A program made the position numbers and the translations under genes. A stretch of 64,000 nt of DNA, taken from Hirudinaria manillensis. Taxonomy: Eukaryota > Annelida > Clitellata > Hirudinida > Hirudinidae. The stretch spans positions 108,501-172,500 of the forward strand of contig CM067537.1 in NCBI GenBank assembly GCA_034509925.1. The letters are read 5' to 3'. The notes beneath the pieces were generated by a model. That model saw nothing but the letters and a program-made list of their open reading frames with translations, made no database searches and was not told the origin of the DNA. This document shows, piece after piece, positions 39,309 to 50,388 of this stretch. How positions within the stretch are numbered: position 1 is the first letter of the stretch; each line of letters starts with the position of its first letter.

Positions 39309-40256
39309 TATAATATTATTATTATTAATAATAATAACAACAACAATGATTAATTAACTTAATAATAATTTTTCATGAAGGAAATCGTGGACAGGAATTT
39401 GTTCAGTCGACCTTTTTGCAGTTCCTAAGGTCACGTAGTTTGCAGAGTTCATTTTCTATCACGAAAAGTAAATATTAAACTAAATATTCCTTGGAATGGA
39501 AAATAAATAAATAAGTAAATAATAAATAAATAAATAAATAAATAAATAAATGATTGAATTAATAACTTCTTAATTTTCAAAAGATTTTTTTTAGAAGTCT
39601 TTTTAATGCCAATTTTCCGACTTTTATGGAAACAAATGATGGATTTGTTGTTGAAATAAAATCCTAGCATCCAATGACCAGTCCAAGAATCAGACCAAAT
39701 AGTAAACTGAACAGAAGAAGCACAGGAGGTCAGACTCAACAAGGAGGGTCATTCATCACGCTCCACTGCACAATGGCCATGATGGATCTTCGACTTCCTT
39801 TGACAACTCCCTGGAAAAACCAGTGGAAAACCCGAACAGAAGCCGTGAAAATTAAAAGCCACGCAACAAGTTCTCAATTATTCACTCGTCATGTTTTAAC
39901 AACGCGTTCACCGTTCGGGGTCAGAGGTGAGCCTGCTAAAGAGGGGCGGTTCTACGAAAGGTCGCGAGGTCGTGACGAGCCAATAGAGAGGTCGAGGTGA
40001 TGAATAATTAATTAGATTTTCACCATTACCTAAATGGTGTCGTAAAGCATAAACACTTTCGTTTACTTTGCAGACGTCCTCACAACGATTATAAAAAACA
40101 AGGCTTAAGCAATAATGCTGTTCAAATACGACAATATTGTTTATGTTATAATTTATAACATTTACTTAAATATCAGAAGAAATAACATTCGTATTGCAGC
40201 CTTCGGAATCAGTTTACTGCAACATAATAGCAGTTGTAATTGTAACCATAATAATA

Positions 40257-40302
<46 letters not shown>

Positions 40303-40927
40303 TAATAATAATAATAATAATAATTAATAATAATAACAATAATAATAATAATTAGTAATAATAATAATAAATAAATAAAGCATGAAATATGATGAAATTA
40401 AAATGTTAGTTTTGATCGCGTTATGCAAGCATTGATGCTTTATTTTATAGCTGCCCGTGGATGGCTTTTGAAAAGAACGAAGCCTTTGTTGTTGCTGCTG
40501 TTATTGTTGTTGTTGTTATTGTTGTTGTTATTGTTGTTGTTATTGTTGTTGTTATTGTTGTTGTTATTGCTCTTTCCATGACAAATGCTTCAATTTTCGT
40601 CGTAGTTCTCGTCTCCATACTTTTACAACAACATGAAGTTGTTCATGACGATGATGACACTCGAAACAAGGGCGATGATGACATTTGTAGCCAGTGTCGG
40701 TCGATAATGATATTAATAAATTATAAAACAAAATATTTAAAAACTATTATATTATTAAAATATTATATTAATAAAATATTTTATTAATTTATAAAAAGAC
40801 GAAATCACTTGCCTTCGTAGTCGTACAAAGTAAGTCTTGTCGCCAAAGTCGCCATAATCATCATCATCATCGTTGTCACGATCATCATCATAACTGCCTC
40901 CGTAGTAGTTGTAGTTGTCGCTATCAT
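36037..40927 (-). CDS. Three-Ig-domain cell-surface protein, lachesin/DIP/IgLON family
   Basis: A probable cell-adhesion or recognition protein. Exons on the minus strand: 40927-40813, 38832-38791, 38580-38468, 37937-37733, 37372-37220, 36932-36819 and 36599 to about 36037; phases agree, giving about 430 residues. The first exon encodes a Met/Ile/Thr-rich hydrophobic leader usable as a signal peptide. Ig1 spans exons 3-4 (GQTALLPCYIE, VAWLKSDS, DTGSYMCSVN), Ig2 exons 5-6 (LATLRCKASGHPKPVVTWRR, DTYECAADNGV), and Ig3 is in the last exon (VIMDCNIESKP, INYWRR, DYGSYWCIAENDHG). Sequence and domain number fit lachesin, neurotrimin and DPR-interacting proteins. Ig3 carries an unusual insertion of about 85 residues with seven consecutive His. 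No hydrophobic GPI signal follows Ig3, so a further 3' exon may exist. The first intron has a GC donor. Confidence 0.85.
39264..39345. repeat. (AAT)n/(ATT)n microsatellite, intronic
   Basis: An AAT run passes into ATT and back, forming a potential hairpin. It lies in the first intron of the Ig gene. Confidence 0.9.
40254..40372. repeat. (AAT)n microsatellite, intronic
   Basis: A long, slightly interrupted AAT run in the first intron of the Ig gene. Confidence 0.9.
40488..40570. repeat. (TTGTTGTTA)n compound microsatellite
   Basis: TTG-rich units with regular TTA interruptions, in the first intron of the Ig gene. Confidence 0.9.
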
Positions 40928-41751
40928 TTTCTTCTAAAATCTTTCACATCTGACCTTTCACCTTAAGTCTGCATTCAAAATGGAAATTAAAATTAATTTG
41001 AAATCAAATGACAATAATAAGTTGTTTTTCAAATTTTATTTTGCAACATCATAATTTCTTAACTATTTATACTTTTACCGAATATGTTTAAATATTTTCT
41101 TATATGTTTTCCACCAATTTGCAGGTTCAATAAATAAATAAATGTGCAGCCCAATTTAAATAATTGTGTATTTATATTTTTAACTTTATCTTCGAAATGC
41201 CCACAATTATTGCTGCATTAAAATTTAATTATATTTACATTATTATTATTTTTTTTATTATTATTATTACTATTAGTATTATTAATATTAATATTATTTT
41301 ATTTTAATAAAATATTATTTACCGTTTTAGGACAAGCAAGCCAAGGATGTCGCTTCGACCAACACGTGCGACTTTATAAGGATTTTCAGTTTGACAAACG
41401 AGGTCTGCGGATGCCTTGTGAATTGATGCACTTCATTGAATGCATTGTGAATTATACAATATGTTATGAATTAATGCATGAACCGTGTATATTATGAATT
41501 ACTTGGGCGGGAGGCAAAATTGTGATACATAACCTTTTGTATGTAATTTAAAATATATTTTAATTGTTCTACAGAATAATTGAGTTGATTTTGTAAACGA
41601 TTCTTCGTGAACAATCAAGTAAATAGGGCTTGTAAATGGGCAGTCACCTGACCTCTGACGTCATCTGTGACGTCACAAGGACGATGAATGTCAACCTACA
41701 ATTTATTAAAGCGAACAGAAAAGGCAAATAACCTTTAGCCGTAACCTATCA

Positions 41752-41898
41752 TTATATTATGGATATCACATATTATGGATATCACATATTATGGATATCA
41801 CATGTCATGGATATCACATATTATGGATATCACATATTATGGATATCACATATTATGGATATCACATATTATGGATATCACATGTTATGGATATCACA
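41752..41898. repeat. 16-base tandem repeat, about 9 copies
   Basis: The unit atattatggatatcac repeats with only occasional changes (atgtcatgg, atgttatgg). Each unit contains the palindrome gatatc. Confidence 0.95.
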
Positions 41899-42230
41899 AG
41901 TATCCTTTACGAAGTGAGACTTGCATTCTTATACCTCAATACTTGGAGGTCATCGCGTCTACCCTTTGGCCACACCCTTCGAGCACCCCTCGACCACGCC
42001 CACCTCTCCCCGTCCTGCTATTCGTGGAAGCGAGCGTCGAGGCATGGAAATGTTAAAAGCTCATGTCTCAAAGCATTGTGTCGACGAGAACTATTTTCTA
42101 AAGCTTCTCGCAGAGGGCGCTAACAACACTCCATCTAACTCTCGACATTCGTTAGTCTCTCCCTCTTCTTGTCATGGAAACTCTTCGACGTGTTGACGCC
42201 ATTTTTTAAATGACGTCGACAATAATAATA

Positions 42231-42245
42231 ACATTAATAGTAATC

Positions 42246-42330
<85 letters not shown>
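42231..42330. repeat. (AAT)n microsatellite
   Basis: An AAT run of about 28 units with flanking imperfect copies. Confidence 0.95.
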
Positions 42331-42684
42331 TATTATGATTATAATAACAGTAATCACCAAAAATAAAAAAAATTATGACAATGATAATAACATTGATGAT
42401 GCATAAGTTATTACAAATAACATCCCATTTTCCATAAAGAAAAAGTTTGGCAATTTACAGACAAACGGGTTACAAAATAACAAATTGAGAAATTATTAAT
42501 ACAATAAATAAATAAATAAATAAATTATTAATGCAAAATATTTTTAGCCGACGCCACCTGAAACCTTAATTACATCGACGGACATTTTATTGATTTTCGA
42601 AAAGAAATGTTTAAATTAAAAAAAACAAATAAATGAAATTATGAACAAAATCCTTTCCAAGTCGATCAGAATTCAAGTGTTCCA

Positions 42685-45600
42685 TCAAGAAGCCATTTTC
42701 TCTCGAATGTATTTGCGTATGACACGTCTCTTCTTCAGTATTCGACGTTGGATCGGACTTTTAGAAAATAATGCATTCTTTACTCAAATGTGTAATTCAA
42801 CAATTGTAATATTTAATAAATTATAACAATTATAATATTTAATAAATTATTACAGATGTTTAATAAATATATCATTTTATAAATAATGTTTATTTATGAT
42901 CTCACCGATGCACTCCATTGTATACCGCAACAGCAACCGACGACGTAATGAAACTGAAGATAATCAACAAGACCAGATAATCATAATAATATCTGTATAT
43001 TTCCGAGAATATTCCTCCTAATAAAATGTATTTCATAGCAAATGTTAGAATTTTGAAATAAAAATAAAATTTGATAAAATATTAGAGATATTCGATTCCG
43101 AATGTAATCGGAAAACAACGTAACATCGTTAAAAACACTATGAAAGCTAAAAATTAATAAACTCTTCAAAGTAACAATTGCTACCGTAGCACTCTCCGCT
43201 GGACAACGAAACATATCCAGGATGACAAATACAAGAGAAGGATCCATTGAAGTTCATGCAAGTTGAAGAATAATCGTCGCATGGATTAAAGATACACTCG
43301 TCAAAATCTGCAAAGTAAAGTAGAATCTCAAATTCCATCAACACTTAAGTGGTCGGCCTCAGTTTAAACCTACTACAGCAACGTTTATCATACAAGCTTT
43401 ACCGTTTAAAAAATGTTTGTGGATTTATTTTTTTTATAATATTCGCACGTCCAAAGAACGTAAATCGATGAAACCAAATATGAAATTGCGCCGCGTGCTA
43501 ATCTTTGAAGTCCTTTTTAACATATCGCGGTTTTAATAAAATTTTTTTTTGCTTGCCAGCGATTACCCTGGCGATGGAAAACCAGCTTCGTTTCCGAAAG
43601 AAAGGCAACGGTTTAGTACCTCGTTCGAGACAGTAGTCACCGAAGAAGTCCGGATTGCAGTGTCCATCGCAGAGTCTGTTCACGTCGTGGGTGCCGGCGC
43701 ATTGAAAGATTTCCGAGCAAGAAGAATAAATGAAGAATTCTTTGTTGTGGTAACAACCTAAGTGCAGAGATGCCCGAATAAGAGACGTGATTTGCTCAAC
43801 ATTTGCTCAAAAAGTAGAGACCTGCGTAAACGGATGCGTAGTCTGAACCGCAGATTTCTTCTGGATTTCCGATGCAATTTTGTCCGCATTCTATGGCAGA
43901 AAACACTCGGATTTCGCTGACATTTTCACCACACAAGCAGAGATTATTGTTTTCACGATCATTAAGTCTCTGCAATGATATTTCACAATCGCATTTCATT
44001 TCCGATGTTGTGCCAGTATTTTTGACAGAAAACTTGCCCCCACAAATACGTGGAAAGACTTGGAACATTCGTTTAAGCAAACACCAGCAGACATTTCACT
44101 CGTTGCGACACCTATGGCCGAGTAATTGGTTATGGATTTCGAACATCCTACGTATAATGGCAGAGGAACTTTCACTGTTTGATAAAGCAAGGTTACAATA
44201 AATCATTGTAAATCAGTCATAAAACATTTCTAAAAATCATTTCAAGGTGAACTCTTGAATCAACAAAACTCATTTTTCATTCCATTCGTGTTTCAATATA
44301 CCTCGTATATATATATATATTATATATTCAACGTGTATATATATATATATATATTATACATTCAACGTAGCCATGGCAACGGCGTTTGACCTGCTCAACT
44401 TAAAGACCATTGGATGGCAAATACTGACTCAAATAGAAGGAATAAAATGTTTTCCCTCCACAGGTCTTAACACCCGTGGAGCACTTCACGTCGCAATTCG
44501 ATGAATTGCTTAGAATATGGTTAGACAATGAGTACACGCATCCGCAATATTTGTTGGCCTGCAAAAATATATTTATTAATTAATTATTTATTTATTTATA
44601 TTTATTTATCTATTTAATTTATATAATTTTATATATATATATATAACATATATATATAATAATATATAATATATATATATATATATATAACATTTCACTC
44701 GCTGCGACACCTCTGGCCGAGTAATTGGTTAGGGTTAGGGTTAGTTTTATGGATATCTGCTGATGCAATTAGAAATAACATGTGTTTATGTGTCTGTTAC
44801 CACGCATGTGTAGGAATAGAGAATAACTTTATAATATAATATAATATAATATAATATAATATAATATAATATAATATAATATAATATAATATAATATAAT
44901 ATAATATAATATAATATAATATAATATAATATAATATAATATAATATAATATAATATAATATAATATAATATAATATAATATAATATAATATAATATAAT
45001 ATAATATAATATAATATAATATAATATAATATAATATAATATAATATAATATAATATTTGACTAAAAATTCAATGAAAAGTCTCAAAAGTTGGAGAAACG
45101 AATGAGACAGAAATGACAAATTATGCTACCTTTATGGCAACGATAGCATAACCTCTATTGAGGCAGGTAATCTGACATTGTTCCCAATCCATTTTGCCCA
45201 CCATATGAGCAGAATTAAAGCAACCGATATAAATTAAAAGCCTTTCTTCTGGCAAACCTGAAATTACCGGCACTTGTTCGCAGTTTTACGATGAAATGCA
45301 GAAGAATCGTAGACTACCAAAAGTATGGACTTCGATCTCGGCTACGTCGAAGCCTTCGTTTTTTAACGATTCGATGTCGATTGTCGAATACAAATTCTTC
45401 GTCAGAGCACAATTCACCCTCATACCCGTCGGAGAATCTGTCGCACGGTCGTGGTATTGCGAGCACAAATCCTTTAAAGAACCTTCCCTTCTATAAACAA
45501 GAAAAAAATCTAATTGGCCTCGATCATTTCCTGAAAAAAAAAAAATTAAAACGTCGATGTACGACATAATTTCTCATCGTATTCAATTTCTCATTCAAAA

Positions 45601-46020
45601 ATCTTCTGCACGAGAAGATGACTCGAATGAAATAGCTTTAAGATCGAATCAACAACAAGGACTCCAACCATTTCCTCCAAAGACCACGACGTAATTTATT
45701 TCGTATTTCGAAACCAAGTGAACTCGAACGGAGGCATTGACAGGACACTTGCCAGTCAAATGCTCGACGTTGAATTTGTCCCCGTCGAATAACGTTTTAG
45801 GTGCCGACGTCTGACTGCAATAATCGCCAGTTTTGTGCAACGCAACGTTTATGCCATCTGATTCGATTAAGTAAAGCAATTAATTCTGTTAAAAATTCAA
45901 TAATTCTTATAATTTAATCTCCGATTGCATCTTTTTTGACTTTTCTCAAAACTCGAAAATATTACTTAATATGCGGATGAATAACAGACAAATTAGTTTG
46001 CAAAAGCACTTCCCCTGCAT
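42685..46020 (-). CDS. WSC/EGF single-pass receptor A
   Basis: Eleven exons on the minus strand: 46020-45966, 45857-45669, 45530-45318, 45257-45130, 44558-44429, 44174-44050, 43969-43822, 43757-43620, 43307-43185, 43017-42906 and 42757-42685. Every junction keeps phase and the protein is 477 residues. Domain order: signal peptide (1 to about 18), a galactose-binding/discoidin-like domain (about 19-152; INVALHKTGDYC, KTLFDGD, YVVVFGG, GQLDFFLV), two WSC domains (about 153-330), a Cys-rich EGF-like unit (GFFG-type core FFGDYC), a calcium-binding EGF (DFDECIFNPC), a transmembrane helix (about 430-450) and a basic cytoplasmic tail (RRILKKRRVIRKYIREKMAS). WSC domains bind carbohydrate in yeast and animal proteins, so a glycan-sensing or adhesion role is inferred. 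I know no named protein with this order. Confidence 0.82.
44690..44731. repeat. Intronic copy of a 42-base piece of a WSC exon
   Basis: Positions 44690-44731 match 44091-44131, inside the WSC2 exon 44174-44050, with about two mismatches in 42 bases, in the same orientation. The copy sits in an upstream intron, at the edge of an (AT)n tract. Confidence 0.85.
44830..45055. repeat. (TATAA)n pentanucleotide array, about 45 copies
   Basis: A pure ataat/tataa run in the intron of WSC receptor A between the exons ending at 45130 and starting at 44558. Confidence 0.97.
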
Positions 46021-46475
46021 GGTGCAACCGCGACCAACCACGTCGTCAAATTGCAAAAATTTTAAATCGGGATTTCATCAATAATTTCTTAAATGCTTTG
46101 TAAATATCCTCAACAGATCTCGCTATCGAACGAAGTTTGTTTACATGTTTTTTTTTTATGACGTCATGAGGTTGTTGAGTGTTCGTCTTTGTTTCTTTCA
46201 GGCACGTTTAAACCAACGAACGATTCATTTTTACCTTTTGATAATACTTTTAATAACTTCATAAACAACACATTAAGTACCATGCAATCGACCAACACCA
46301 AATAGATGTTTGTTTTATATTAATAACAATTATTAATAATAATAATTTGTACACATCCATCAGGCATTAATAAAATATTTGTATTAAATTTCCAAATTCC
46401 CTCCTTCGATTTTCACGACAGACCGAACCTTTCTGTCCATCCATTTGAACTAACAAACGAGAATGGACTCAATAG

Positions 46476-46477
46476 TA

Positions 46478-46524
<47 letters not shown>

Positions 46525-46557
46525 TATTATCATCATTATTAATATTATTATTATTAA

Positions 46558-46611
<54 letters not shown>

Positions 46612-46713
46612 TATTATTATTATTATCATCATTATTAATAATATTATTATTATTAATGTTATTATTATTATTATTACTATTATTATTATTATTATTAATA
46701 TTATTATTATTAA

Positions 46714-46752
<39 letters not shown>

Positions 46753-46762
46753 TATTATTAGT
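46476..46762. repeat. Imperfect (ATT)n array
   Basis: About 290 bases of ATT with scattered ATC, ACT and AAT interruptions. It lies between the transmembrane exon of receptor B and the leader exon of receptor A. Confidence 0.95.
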
Positions 46763-46796
46763 ATTGTTATCCATAACTTTCAATTGAAACATCAAG

Positions 46797-49691
46797 TTAC
46801 CGAAGAAATACAAGCAGAATGAGCACCAAGAACAAGGGGATGATGACATAAAAAGCCATTTTTAAAAAGCTCAAAATAATGTCAAATTCAACGACAAATG
46901 CTCCCTCTGGTGAAAATATTTTAAAATTTCTAATTAAACATCATTATCATGTATCATTAATAAATTATTAATTAATCAACTTTTATTTTAAAAGATAATT
47001 AGGTCAACGAGATGAATGTACAAATATGAACCTAAACATTTGCCATCATCTCTTGTTTTCCAAAACCCTGCCTTGCAATCGCAGGCAAAGGATCCAATGA
47101 TATTTCTGCAGATCGATGACCTGATATCGCAGGCCTCGAATTCACATTCGTTAATATCTGAATAATTTATAGATTTATAATATTTATAGATATTTCAATA
47201 ATAAATTTACATGGAATGGTTAATTAGCGTCATCGGGTAATGGCAATGGTTGCGTACACACACACACACACACACAACTGTACGGAATCATTCGCAAAAG
47301 GACACTTTTGCTACCTTCTCCGATGCATTGATCGCCAAAGAAGCCAGTTTCGCAAGGACCACCGCAGGCTCCGTGCATGTCGTAGGACGGGCAGTGGAAC
47401 AACTCGGAACACTTCACAAAGCTCTGCAGTCCATCGAGTTGCAAGCAAGCTGGTTAATAATAAAAAATGGCTCGGGAATGAACGAAGCAAGTGATGTTAT
47501 TTAAGAAATAAAACGAATGATTTCATCGGGCTTTTATCTACTCGAATAAACCGAAGCGTGTTCTTTTCCTCCGCACGTTTGGCTCTGATTCCCCGAGCAC
47601 GTGGAGTTACAATTTAGGACGTCGACGAGAGAAAAATCATCGATGTTTTGTTCGCACATGCAAAAATCTGCATCCTTCGTTTAAAAGAAATTTAAATTCA
47701 CTTCCAAATTATTTTTGGATGTTGCGAGAAAATGTTTCTGGAAATCCCCAAGAACTAACTTGCCTCTAGAAGGGCAATCGGAAAAGAGTCGCATTGGTGC
47801 AAACACTTTTCTACAGTCATGTTCGTCTCGAGCTCTGCATTGTTTGTGTATCCAAAATAGGTCTTCACGCAGCCCTTGTAATATGGCAATGGAATTTTTA
47901 CTGCAAGTAAATGAACAAAATACACGTTGCACAACAATACAAACGAAGTACACATTATAACCATCAAGTCAGTCCTGACTTACGAAGGTAACCGACGTGG
48001 CTTTCTTTGCAAAGTCTGCCATCGCATCTCGCGAAACAATCGCGAGTGGAAACCTTGCTCTCCGAATACATAACTGAGTTCGTGATGCAACCACAGTATC
48101 TGCCATCCTTGAAATTAATAACGATTTCGGAGTAAATGATAAGAATTGAGTAATTTTTTAAAATTAACAATAAATTTATTTTGACGAATGTTTTTATAAC
48201 AAAGTTGTTTTGCATCAAAATGATTTAATGTTTTCCATTTTTCAGTCCCTCTTGCTGTGATAGCTTAAAGGATGTTTAACTTACAAGCTGCAAAGTAAAG
48301 GAGTGAGATCACATAAAATATACCTTACGTAGAATATACTAACTATTTAAGATATATCTTACAAAAATAATAATAATTAAATTTCATAATTATATGAATA
48401 GAATAACATGCTAATATTATAATTAATGCAGATGTTCCAAACCAATTCCGAGTTGGAAAATAACATTCATCCGTTCTAAGCCATTCGTCCAGAATATAAT
48501 AATAATATATTAATAAAATAATAATAATTATTATTATAATAATAATATATTAATAAAATAATAATAATTATTATTATAATAATAATATATTAATAAAATA
48601 ATTATTATTTTAACGATAGCAATAGTAACAATAGCAATTATAATAACCGTATAGAATAATGCAAAGTAGTAACCTTAATGGTAACAACTGCAGAATTCAT
48701 TTCCAAACAAATGTTTTTGCAACTCCTCAAATCCAATTCACCAAGTTCAAAGACTTTTCCGAAGCAACCGACAAATGGCAACGCATTTCCTTCGATCAGT
48801 CCTAAATCTATGGAAAAGCATAAGCAGAGGAGTATTTCAATCGAAGATTAATAATAATAATAATTCAGGTTATTAAAGTGGCGTATGTCCGGTGGACTTC
48901 AAGGCCACGCACACCTCAAGACGCACGCACGCACACACGCACCCACCCAGCACGTGAACTTCAATTTCTGTAACGTAAAGACCGTCATTCTTGAGAGATT
49001 CGATCAGAACTCTCGAGTACGTCTTTGTTGATATTTTACAATTCACTCTCAGCCCACGATCGGCTTCTTTGGCGTTCACCACACCGGGATATTGCGAGCA
49101 TAAGTCTCCAGCAGAACCATCAAATCTTTGAACGAGAAAGAAATCTAACTGGCCGCGAGCACTCTCTAGAAAAAATAAATAAAGCTTTGACTATTTTTCC
49201 TAACCCACTCATTTCCAATTAAAATATAAAATATATTTAAAAGATTTTAAACGTAAACTGACCTTCTCCACCGTAGACAACAACAAAATGTATTTCGCAA
49301 CCAGAATGCAAATCAATTTCTATATAAGATTTGTCATCGCATTTCCCTGTCATACTTATGACGTCATTCCTGTCACCATCAAAGAGCTTTTCTGAGACTG
49401 GTTCCTTGCCGCAGTAAGTGCCAGTTTTAAGGAAGGCAACATTTATTGCAACCAACTCTGTAAGTTGAATTGTTTTAGATCATCATTTACAAAATCAAGA
49501 AAATATAAAATTATAAAAATTTCCAAACTGGAAATCTCAACATAAGGCTTCATGCTGAGAAGGAATGCAAGAAATGACACGAATAAACTAAAGATTATAA
49601 ATTGAACTCGTTTTGTGAACCGACACTGGCCTGGAAATATTCGTAGAAGGAAAAGTAGAGTCAATGCTTCACTGAGACACATGCCAGACAT
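46797..49691 (-). CDS. WSC/EGF single-pass receptor B, tandem paralogue of A
   Basis: Exons on the minus strand: leader near 49691-49610, about 49443-49263, 49165-48947, 48807-48674, 48107-47984, 47900-47760, 47667-47542, 47449-47315, 47157-47032 and 46906-46797. The domain order equals receptor A: signal peptide (MSGMCLSEALTLLFLLRIFP), galactose-binding-like domain (INVAFLKTGTYC, KLFDGDR, FVVVYGG), WSC, WSC, EGF-like (ETGFFGDQC), calcium-binding EGF (DINECEFEAC) and a transmembrane helix (YVIIPLFLVLILLVFLR). Internal introns match A in position and, except at one WSC2 junction, in phase, so the pair arose by tandem duplication. Unlike A, the frame stops right after the membrane helix (TAA at 46799-46797), although a donor (cg|gtaact) there could lead to a tail exon near 46440. 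The leader-exon junction is not resolved. Confidence 0.8.
48495..48612. repeat. Tandem repeat of about 44 bases, 2-3 copies, intronic
   Basis: Copies built from ataataatatattaataaa and taataataattattattat blocks, in the intron of receptor B after the exon ending at 48674. Confidence 0.85.
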
Positions 49692-50388
49692 CACTTGGAA
49701 GATAAACTTGGGCGATGCATTCTTAGAGGCTTAACGACATCATACTAACCTTAGAAAGTGAAGCATTATTTAATGCTAACTAACTCTTTATAACGAGCAC
49801 TAAATACATATTTAATAATATAACATGTATCCGAATATTAGAACCAAATATTTACATTCTCAGATGACGTTTCGAACGTTAATACTGCCGATGTTTTGAG
49901 TTTATAACTCGATCACTGACTATCAACGTGAATTCTTTTCATTTGCCAATGTTTTTGATAATAACTAACCTGGCACAGGCACCCCATCCGCACGCCACCT
50001 CCAACCCATCTGCACACCACAGTTCCGTGTGTGTCCGAGTCTCATGCCCAGGACAAGACCCCCCTAACCCACCTCCAATCCATCTACACGCCACCTCGAA
50101 CCCATCTACACGCCACCTCCAATCCATCTGCACGCCACCTCCAACCCATCTACACGCCACCTCCAACCCATCTACACGCCATCTACACCCCATCCGCACG
50201 CCACCTGCAACCCATACTTTAAAATTTGCAATAGTAATTATCAGAGCAAATATAAGCAAACTATTAACTAGACTGGCACACAAAATAAACAACGTTCACA
50301 ATCGAAGAAGTTGTTGATAGCAATTTATTGTTTACACATACACGTGCTACTCATTATTACTGATTGAAACATTCTCGTTCAATCATCT
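49692..50388. other. Intergenic region between receptor B and UFSP2
   Basis: This should hold the promoter of receptor B and the 3' untranslated region of UFSP2. Its main content is a C-rich minisatellite listed separately. Confidence 0.5.
49978..50212. repeat. C-rich minisatellite, about 18-base unit
   Basis: Units of the type cacgccacctccaaccca plus tcta recur about ten times, with strong C-over-G bias on the plus strand, in sharp contrast with the AT-rich surroundings. Confidence 0.92.

Larger units (their letters stand above)
40928..42684. other. Intergenic, tandem-repeat-rich
   Basis: Between the leader exon of the Ig gene and the end of WSC receptor A. It should contain the Ig gene promoter, but no motif is distinct. 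It holds two arrays listed separately and no coding frame that I recognise. Confidence 0.5.

Noticed and set aside
39668-39760. Minus-strand stretch reading VLLLFSLLFGLILGLVIGC before a stop, like a membrane anchor
   Set aside because: It lies in the first intron of the Ig gene, is preceded by a stop in frame, and cannot be a C-terminal anchor upstream of the Ig exons.
44724-44742. Two to three TTAGGG-type telomeric units
   Set aside because: Too short to be an interstitial telomere; noted only as the edge of the duplicated WSC exon fragment.
46463-46849. Poly-Ile and poly-Asn frames on both strands
   Set aside because: They are low-complexity (ATT)n sequence; only the portion above 46797 on the minus strand belongs to the receptor B membrane exon.
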